From NCBI RefSeq assembly GCF_026341275.1, contig NZ_JAIFZO010000002.1, positions 5,548,118-5,612,117 of the forward strand: DNA of 64,000 nt, written 5' to 3'. Source of the DNA: Streptomyces ortus (GTDB lineage Bacteria > Actinomycetota > Actinomycetes > Streptomycetales > Streptomycetaceae). Made by a program: the position numbers and the translations under genes. Of this stretch, positions 58,482 to 64,000 are shown piece by piece. The notes below the pieces were generated by a model. That model did not search any database. It saw only the letters and a list, made by a program, of their open reading frames with translations, and was not told the origin of the DNA. Position 1 is the stretch's first letter. Each line of letters begins with the position of its first letter.

Positions 58482-59743
58482 GCCCACGCGAGGTGCTCCC
58501 GGTTGTGCGCGATCAGCCGGTCGGTGAGACCGTCGGCCAGCGCGTACTGGCCGACCAGGGGATGCGCGAGCAGCGCCCGGAACACCCGCTCGCGGCCCCC
58601 GCGCAGGGCGGCCTCCAGGGCCAGGTCCTCGTACGCGGTGACGTTCGCCATCAGCCCCGCGAACAGTGGGTCCACCGGCGCCACGGGCAGCGGGGCGGCC
58701 CCCGAGCGCCCGACCGCCGCCTGCACCTCGATCACCGCGTCGTCGGGCAGGAACGGCAGCGTCCCCCGGTTGTGGGTGTTCACCACCTGGTACGGGCTGC
58801 CGCCCCCGCCCAGCAGGGAGGCGGCGAGGTCGACGGCGGCCTCCGAGTAGTAGGCGCCGCCCCGCCTGCCCAGCAGCGCCGGCTTCTCGTCGAGCGCCGG
58901 GTCGCCGTACATCGTCAGCAACTCCCGTTCCATCGCGGCCACTTCCGCGGCCCGCGACGGCTTCGTACCCAGCTCCCGTACGACCTCGTCGTGCGCGTAG
59001 AAGTAGCGCAGGTAGTAGGACGGCACGACGCCCAGGCGGTCGAGGACGCCGCTCGGCAGGCGCAGGTCCCCGGCGATCGCGTCGCCGTGCTCGGCGAGCA
59101 GCTTCGGCAGGACGTTCTCGCCCTCGGGGCCGCCGAGTCGCACATGGGTTTCCCAGGTGAGGTGGTTCAGACCCACATGGTCCAGATGCACATCGGTGGG
59201 GGCGACCCCCAGCATGGTGGCGAACTTGCGCTGGAATCCGATCGCCACGTTGCACAGTCCGACCGCCTTGTGACCGGCCTGGAGGAGGGCGCGGGTCACG
59301 ATGCCGACGGGGTTGGTGAAATCGATGATCCAGGCGTCCGGGTTGGCCCGCCGGACACGCTCGGCGATGTCGAGCACCACCGGGACCGTACGCAGCGCCT
59401 TGGCGAGGCCGCCCGCGCCGGTGGTCTCCTGGCCGACGCAGCCGCACTCCAGCGGCCAGGTCTCGTCCTCGTTGCGGGCGGCCTGCCCGCCCACGCGCAA
59501 CTGGAGCAGCACCGCGTCGGCGCCCGCCACGCCCGCGTCGAGGTCGTCGGTCGTGGTGATCCGCCCGGGGTGCCCCTGCTTGGCGAAGATACGCCGGGCC
59601 AGCCCGCCGACCAGTTCGAGGCGGTCGAGCGCCGGGTCGACGAGGACCAGTTCCTCGACGGGCAGCGTGTCGCGCAGCCGCGCGAAGCCGTCGATGAGTT
59701 CAGGGGTGTAGGTGGAGCCCCCGCCCACTACTGCGAGTTTCAT
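58478..59743 (-). CDS. csnH: GH4 6-phospho-beta-glycosidase-like enzyme CsnH
   Basis: A 421-aa NAD+- and metal-dependent glycosidase that acts by a redox-elimination mechanism. The NAD-binding loop is VVGGGSTYTPELI at the N-terminus; other features are DFTNPVGIVT, the metal cysteine in GLCNVAIGFQRK, and LNHLTW. ATG 59743 follows AAGGGCTGAG. It cleaves phosphorylated chito-oligosaccharides if the csn assignment holds, coupling with the kinase downstream. Confidence 0.87.
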   Translation of the reverse strand: MKLAVVGGGSTYTPELIDGFARLRDTLPVEELVLVDPALDRLELVGGLARRIFAKQGHPGRITTTDDLDAGVAGADAVLLQLRVGGQAARNEDETWPLECGCVGQETTGAGGLAKALRTVPVVLDIAERVRRANPDAWIIDFTNPVGIVTRALLQAGHKAVGLCNVAIGFQRKFATMLGVAPTDVHLDHVGLNHLTWETHVRLGGPEGENVLPKLLAEHGDAIAGDLRLPSGVLDRLGVVPSYYLRYFYAHDEVVRELGTKPSRAAEVAAMERELLTMYGDPALDEKPALLGRRGGAYYSEAAVDLAASLLGGGGSPYQVVNTHNRGTLPFLPDDAVIEVQAAVGRSGAAPLPVAPVDPLFAGLMANVTAYEDLALEAALRGGRERVFRALLAHPLVGQYALADGLTDRLIAHNREHLAWA

Positions 59744-59745
59744 TC

Positions 59746-60663
59746 TCAGCCCTTCACTCCGGTGAGCGTGACGCCCTCGACGAACGCCTTCTGTGCGAAG
59801 AAGAACACGAGGATCACGGGTGCCATGACCAGGACGGTCGCGGCCATCGTCAGATTCCAGTCGGTGTGGTGCGCGCCCTTGAAGGACTCCAGGCCGTAGC
59901 TCAGGGTCCAGGCGGCGGGATTCTCGGACGCGTAGATCTGCGGTCCGAAGTAGTCGTTCCAGGCGTAGAAGAACTGAAACAGCGCGACGGCCGCGATTCC
60001 CGGCTTCGCCATCGGCAGCACGACCTTCAGCAGGGTCTTCAGCTCCCCGCAGCCGTCGACCCTCGCCGCGTCGAGGTACTCGTTCGGGATCGTCATCAAA
60101 AACTGCCGCAGCAGGAAGATGGAGAACGCGTCGCCGAACGCCATCGGGATGATCAGCGGCCACAGCGTGCCCGACAGATCCAGCTGCTTCGCCCAGAACA
60201 GGTACATCGGGATGATGATGACCTGCGGCGGCAGCATCATCATCGAGATGACCAGCATCAGAGACAGGTTCCGGCCACGGAAGCGGAACTTGGCGAGCGC
60301 GTACGCCACCGGGATCGAGGACGCGACCGTCAGCGCGGTGCCCACGCCCGCGTACAGGAGGGTGTTGCGCCACCAGGTGAGGAAGCCGGGGGTGTCGAAG
60401 ACCTTCGTGTAGTTGCCCCACTCCCAGGTGTCCGGGACCAGGTCCCTGGTCAGTGTCTGGTCGTCGCTCATCAGCGAGGTCAGCACGACGAACACGAAGG
60501 GCAGCACGAAGAACAGCGCGGCGGCGACACCGAGCGCGTGCACGGCGATCCACTCCAGGAGCGCCTTGCGGCGGGCGGTGCGCTCGGCGGGGGTGACGGG
60601 CGGCTTCGGTGCCGCCGGGTCCACGTGCCGCGCCGGTACGCGGACTTCGGTCGTCTGGGCCAT
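59746..60663 (-). CDS. csnG: Sugar ABC transporter permease CsnG (MalG-type)
   Basis: A 305-aa inner-membrane permease with six helices. The EAA loop EYLDAARVDGCGELKTLLKVVLP contacts the ATPase, and it ends FVEGVTLTGVKG, typical of MalG-type subunits. ATG 60663 starts 4 bp past the csnF stop; GTG 60675 upstream is an alternative overlapping csnF by 8 bp. No ATPase gene is linked, and Streptomyces sugar importers of this class share the ATPase MsiK. Confidence 0.87.
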   Translation of the reverse strand: MAQTTEVRVPARHVDPAAPKPPVTPAERTARRKALLEWIAVHALGVAAALFFVLPFVFVVLTSLMSDDQTLTRDLVPDTWEWGNYTKVFDTPGFLTWWRNTLLYAGVGTALTVASSIPVAYALAKFRFRGRNLSLMLVISMMMLPPQVIIIPMYLFWAKQLDLSGTLWPLIIPMAFGDAFSIFLLRQFLMTIPNEYLDAARVDGCGELKTLLKVVLPMAKPGIAAVALFQFFYAWNDYFGPQIYASENPAAWTLSYGLESFKGAHHTDWNLTMAATVLVMAPVILVFFFAQKAFVEGVTLTGVKG

Positions 60664-60667
60664 GGGT

Positions 60668-61615
60668 TCAGTCACCTGCCTGGATGAGACCGCCGCGGCG
60701 CCGCATCAGGAACGCGGTGAACAGCATGGACAGCGCGAACAGCACCAGCGCGACCACGCACGCGGAGCCGTAGTCGAACCGCTGGAAGCCGAGGTTGTAG
60801 ACGAGCTGGGGCAGGGTGAGCGTCGACTTGTCGGGGTAGCCCGGTTCGAACTGCTGGCCCGAGCCGCCGATGATCCCGGAGGCCACCTTCCCCGCGACCA
60901 GTGGCTGTGTGTAGTACTGCATCGTCTGGATGACCCCCGTGACGACGGCGAACATCACGATCGGCGAGATGTTCGGCAGGGTCACGAACCGGAACCGCTG
61001 CCAGGCCGACGCGCCGTCCAGCTCGGCGGCCTCGTACTGCTCCCTCGGTACGTCGAGCAGCGCGGCCATGAAGATGACCATCAGGTCGCCGACGCCCCAC
61101 AGGGCCAGCATGGTGAGCGCGGGCTTGGACCAGGTGGCGTCCGTGAACCAGCCGGGCGTCGGCAGACCGAGGTCGCCGAGGACCGAGTTCACCGGTCCCG
61201 TACCTGGGTTGAGCAGGAACACGAAGGCCAGCGTGGCGGCGACCGGCGGCGCCAGATAGGGCAGGTAGAACAGCGTGCGGAAGACTCCCGCGCCGGTCTT
61301 GATCTTCGTGATCAGCAGGCCGATGCCCAGGCCGAAGACGACCCGGAAGGTGACCATGACGAGCACCAGCCACAGGGTGTTGCGCAGGGCGGGCCAGAAC
61401 ATGGGGTAGTCGTTGAAGACGTAGCTCCAGTTGTCCAGCCCCCGGAACTCGGGGACACCGAAGCCGTCGTACTTCATGAACGAGAAGTACACGGTCGAGA
61501 TCAGCGGGTACGCGAAGAAGACGCCGAAGCCGATCAGCCACGGCGACATGAAGGCGGCCGTGCGCAGGGCCTGTTTCCGGCGTTTGGTACGCAGAGTCGG
61601 TGTGAGGGTGGCCAT
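60668..61615 (-). CDS. csnF: Sugar ABC transporter permease CsnF (MalF-type)
   Basis: A 315-aa permease starting at ATG 61615. Six helices begin with AAFMSPWLIGFGVFFAYPLIST. The EAA loop is EQYEAAELDGASAWQRFRFVTLP. It lies 6 bp after csnE and pairs with CsnG to import the sugar bound by CsnE. Confidence 0.87.
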   Translation of the reverse strand: MATLTPTLRTKRRKQALRTAAFMSPWLIGFGVFFAYPLISTVYFSFMKYDGFGVPEFRGLDNWSYVFNDYPMFWPALRNTLWLVLVMVTFRVVFGLGIGLLITKIKTGAGVFRTLFYLPYLAPPVAATLAFVFLLNPGTGPVNSVLGDLGLPTPGWFTDATWSKPALTMLALWGVGDLMVIFMAALLDVPREQYEAAELDGASAWQRFRFVTLPNISPIVMFAVVTGVIQTMQYYTQPLVAGKVASGIIGGSGQQFEPGYPDKSTLTLPQLVYNLGFQRFDYGSACVVALVLFALSMLFTAFLMRRRGGLIQAGD

Positions 61616-61621
61616 GGGGCG

Positions 61622-62959
61622 CTACTTCGCCTGCTCGATGTCACGGTCGATCTGGTCGGCGGTCTTCTTCAGACCGGCCTTGAGATCCTTCACCTTCCCG
61701 GACTCGTACTGGTAGCCGAAGTCCTGCAGAGTCGTCTGGTACGTCGCGCCGTTGACGGAGGCCGGCGGGGTGTTCGACCCCGGGTGCCGGGCGATCTCCA
61801 CGAAGGTCTTGAAGCCCCCCTCGACCTTCAGGTCGGGCGACTTGAGCGCGTCGAACGTGGACGGCACGTTGTGGATGGCGTTGGCGAACGACACGACGGC
61901 CTCGGTGTCGGTCGTCATGTACTTCATCAGTTCCCAGGCCGCGTTCTGCTTCTCGCTCTGCGGCGCGATACCCATGATCGTGCCGGACAGGAACCCCTTG
62001 CCGTACTCGTCCACCTCGTCGTCGGCGACGGGCATGGGTGCGGTGCCGATCTCGAACTTCACCCCCGCGTCCTTCGCCATCCCCAGCCGCCACTCGCCGT
62101 CGAGCTGCATCGCGACCTGGCCGGTCTGGAAGGGGTGCTTGGCGCCCCACTCGTCGCCGAACGTGTTGCGGTACCTCTCCAGCTTCTGGAACCCGCCGAG
62201 TTCGCCGACGAGCTTCTTCTGGTACGTGAACATCTCCGCGAAGGCCGGGTCCTCGGCGATGTTCGACTTGCCGCTCTTGTCGAAGTAGGAGTGGTCCCAC
62301 TGCGACATGTAGTGGTCCACCACCGTCTCGTAGCCGTGGAAGTTCGGCATGAAGCCGAGCTGCGCGTAGGAGTCGCCCTTGGACTTGGTGAGCTTCTTCG
62401 CGTCCTCGGCGAACTCGGTCCAGGTCTTCGGGGGCGACTTGATGCCGGCCGCCTCGAAGGCGTCCTTGTTGTAGTAGAGGCCGTACGCGTCGCCGAGCAG
62501 CGGCAGCGCGCACCGGGTGCCCTCGAACTCGGTGTACTCCAGCATCGGCTTCGGGATGATCGCGTCGAGGTCGAGCTTCGACTTCTCGATGAACGGCTTG
62601 AGGTCGGCGAAGGCGCCCGACGAGCAGAACTTGCCGACGTTGGACGTGGTGAACGAGGAGACGACGTCGGGCCCGTTCGAACCGCCCGCGCGCAGGGCCT
62701 GGTTGAGCTTGTCGTCGTTGATGTTGCCGACGACCTTCACCTTGATGTTGGGGTGCGCCTTCTCGAAGCGGGCGATGTTCTCCTGGATCGCCTTCACCTC
62801 GGCGGGCGCGCTCCACCCGTGCCAGAACGTGATCGTGGTCTTCGCGTTCGGATCGTCCGTGGCGCCGGAGCCGGACGAGCCGGTACAGCCGGTACCGCCG
62901 GTGGCGAGGAGGGCTATCGACGCGGCGGCGAGCACCGCTTTACGGGGCATTCCGGGCAT
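61622..62959 (-). CDS. csnE: Sugar-binding lipoprotein CsnE
   Basis: A 445-aa family-1 solute-binding protein. The lipobox LLATGGTGC gives a lipid-anchored C25. The N-terminal TITFWHGWSAPAEVKAIQENIARFEKAHPNIKV is typical of oligosaccharide receptors. Trp/Tyr-rich patches (YGLYYNKDAFEAAG, MQLDGEWRLGM) form the sugar site. ATG 62959 follows AGGGAGACC. From memory, CsnE of S. coelicolor binds short glucosamine oligomers from chitosan. Confidence 0.87.
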   Translation of the reverse strand: MPGMPRKAVLAAASIALLATGGTGCTGSSGSGATDDPNAKTTITFWHGWSAPAEVKAIQENIARFEKAHPNIKVKVVGNINDDKLNQALRAGGSNGPDVVSSFTTSNVGKFCSSGAFADLKPFIEKSKLDLDAIIPKPMLEYTEFEGTRCALPLLGDAYGLYYNKDAFEAAGIKSPPKTWTEFAEDAKKLTKSKGDSYAQLGFMPNFHGYETVVDHYMSQWDHSYFDKSGKSNIAEDPAFAEMFTYQKKLVGELGGFQKLERYRNTFGDEWGAKHPFQTGQVAMQLDGEWRLGMAKDAGVKFEIGTAPMPVADDEVDEYGKGFLSGTIMGIAPQSEKQNAAWELMKYMTTDTEAVVSFANAIHNVPSTFDALKSPDLKVEGGFKTFVEIARHPGSNTPPASVNGATYQTTLQDFGYQYESGKVKDLKAGLKKTADQIDRDIEQAK

Positions 62960-63058
62960 GACGGGGTCTCCCTATGAGCAGGGCGGGCTGGACGGGGAAG
63001 AGGGCGGAGCCGGGAAGAGGGTGTGCGGTGGCCCTGCGTCGGGCCGGTCGGGGGTCGG

Positions 63059-64000
63059 TCAGTGGGCCGAGGTGTCGAAGACCTCGTCGCGGGTGGCGGC
63101 GAGCGCGCTCTCCAGCGCGCCGCGCAGCACGGGCTGTTCATGGACGTCGCCGACGACGAGGCGCGGCCGGGACGCGGCCAGCTCCTCCAGCTCGGCCTGC
63201 ACCAGCGCGCGCAGGGGTTCGCCGCCCCTGCTGAGCGAGGCGCCGCTGAGCACGACGAGTTCGGGGTCGAGGACGGAGACGAGCGAGGCGAGACCGGTGG
63301 CGAGCCCGGTTGCGTACGTCTTCAGCAGTTCCCGGTGCGGGCCCGCGTCGACGTCGGCGGCCTGCTCGACGAGGGCGGCGGCGACCTCGGTGTACGGGCC
63401 CGACGGGATGGGCTTGATGCCCAGTTCGCGGGCGAGCTTCGGGATGGCCTGGGAACCGGCCAGTTCCTGGTAACCACCGCTGTTGGCCTTGGTGACGTGC
63501 CGGACCAGGGGCGCGCCGGGTACGGGCAGGAAGCCGACCTCGCCCGCGCCGCCGGTCCAGCCGCGGTGCAGCCGTCCGCCGAGGACGAGGGCGGCGCCCA
63601 GGCCCCCCTCGTTCCACAGCAGGACGAAGTCGTCGTGGCCCCGGGCGGCGCCGAGCTGCTGTTCGGCGACGGCGGCGAGGTTGACGTCGTTCTCGTACTC
63701 GACGGGCATCGGCAGCGCCGCGGCGAGCTCGTCGAGCAGGGCGGGGGAGTGCCAGCCGGGCAGGTGGGAGGCGTAGCGCAGGCGGCCCGTGTTGGGGTCG
63801 AAGGCGCCGGGGGTGCCGATGACGAGCCGCTGGACGTCGGCCCGGACCAGCCCCGCCGCCTTCACCGCGCCGTCGAGGGCGTCGGTGACCTGTCGTACGA
63901 CGGTGTGGGCGGCACGGCGGCCGGGGGTGGGCAGTTCGTACTCGCCGACCGTCCGCCCGGTCACATCGGCGACGGCGGCGAGGATGCGCTCGGGGGTGAC
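63059..64000 (-). CDS. csnR: ROK-family transcriptional repressor CsnR, N-terminus outside window
   Basis: The visible 313 residues are the ROK sugar-sensing domain, continuing in frame to position 64000; the DNA-binding winged helix lies beyond. Features are VIGTPGAFDPNTG, ENDVNLAAVAEQ and the ROK signature WNEGGLGAALVLGGRLHRGWTGGAGEVG. The usual zinc-binding Cys cluster of ROK proteins is replaced by GGYQELAGSQAI with no cysteines. It lies 99 bp upstream of csnE in the same direction, so it is the first gene of csnR-EFGHK and probably autoregulates it. Its operator is outside the window. Confidence 0.85.
   Translation of the reverse strand, partial: VTPERILAAVADVTGRTVGEYELPTPGRRAAHTVVRQVTDALDGAVKAAGLVRADVQRLVIGTPGAFDPNTGRLRYASHLPGWHSPALLDELAAALPMPVEYENDVNLAAVAEQQLGAARGHDDFVLLWNEGGLGAALVLGGRLHRGWTGGAGEVGFLPVPGAPLVRHVTKANSGGYQELAGSQAIPKLARELGIKPIPSGPYTEVAAALVEQAADVDAGPHRELLKTYATGLATGLASLVSVLDPELVVLSGASLSRGGEPLRALVQAELEELAASRPRLVVGDVHEQPVLRGALESALAATRDEVFDTSAH

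Noticed and set aside
62960..63058. CsnR operator between csnR and csnE
   Set aside because: No clear palindrome was found in these 99 bp; the operator is expected upstream of csnR, outside the window.

Overview
This window reads as a chromosomal segment from a Streptomyces. The G+C content is very high, GTG and TTG starts are frequent, and many genes overlap through ATGA or GTGA junctions. It also carries hallmark Streptomyces families: chaplins, rodlins, melC tyrosinase, SsbB and the csn operon. From memory (no search was run), the gene order rodlins-chpD-chpA ... chpF ... melC1C2-chpG ... dynAB-ssbB ... csnKHGFE-csnR matches the Streptomyces coelicolor SCO2719 to SCO2657 interval. This is therefore a core developmental region rather than an acquired island. 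No phage, integrase or plasmid genes were seen.

Region 1 (1-7150) is the aerial-surface region. It holds three rodlins (one cut by the window edge), a short chaplin (chpD-like), a long sortase-anchored chaplin (chpA-like), an ATP-grasp/FAD-oxidoreductase gene pair of unknown product, and a secreted GH26 glycoside hydrolase. Region 2 (7200-18200) is a tightly coupled nine-gene unit encoding a complete Wzx/Wzy-type exopolysaccharide pathway plus a secreted protein of unknown function. Region 3 (18500-23840) returns to the cell surface: chpF, three unknown small secreted proteins, a DUF5949-type protein, melC1-melC2 and chpG. Promoter-like motifs close to the published sigma-BldN consensus lie before the rodlins, chpF and chpG.

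Region 4 (24000-36000) has a receptor-type Ser/Thr kinase, a VOC protein, tRNA-Arg(UCU), the dynamin pair dynA-dynB and ssbB (both linked to sporulation), a thioester-domain surface protein with a sortase signal, the translation factor ettA and two coupled genes. Region 5 (36000-45500) is a MacB-like ABC exporter with two very large FtsX-type permeases, a truncated haemoglobin and a methyltransferase. Two adjacent MITE-like elements follow at 45519-45882.

Region 6 (45880-57278) is the most interesting part. It is a seven-gene signalling cluster with an FHA protein, a VWA protein, a PP2C phosphatase, a PknG-type kinase, a coiled-coil protein, a GlnH-like extracytoplasmic receptor and a GlnX-like four-helix membrane protein. 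It looks like the mycobacterial PknG-GlnH-GlnX amino-acid sensor merged with a VWA/PP2C/kinase triad, and three of its proteins carry paired zinc ribbons. Region 7 (57480-64000) is the csn chito-oligosaccharide uptake and catabolic operon, with its ROK repressor running off the right edge.
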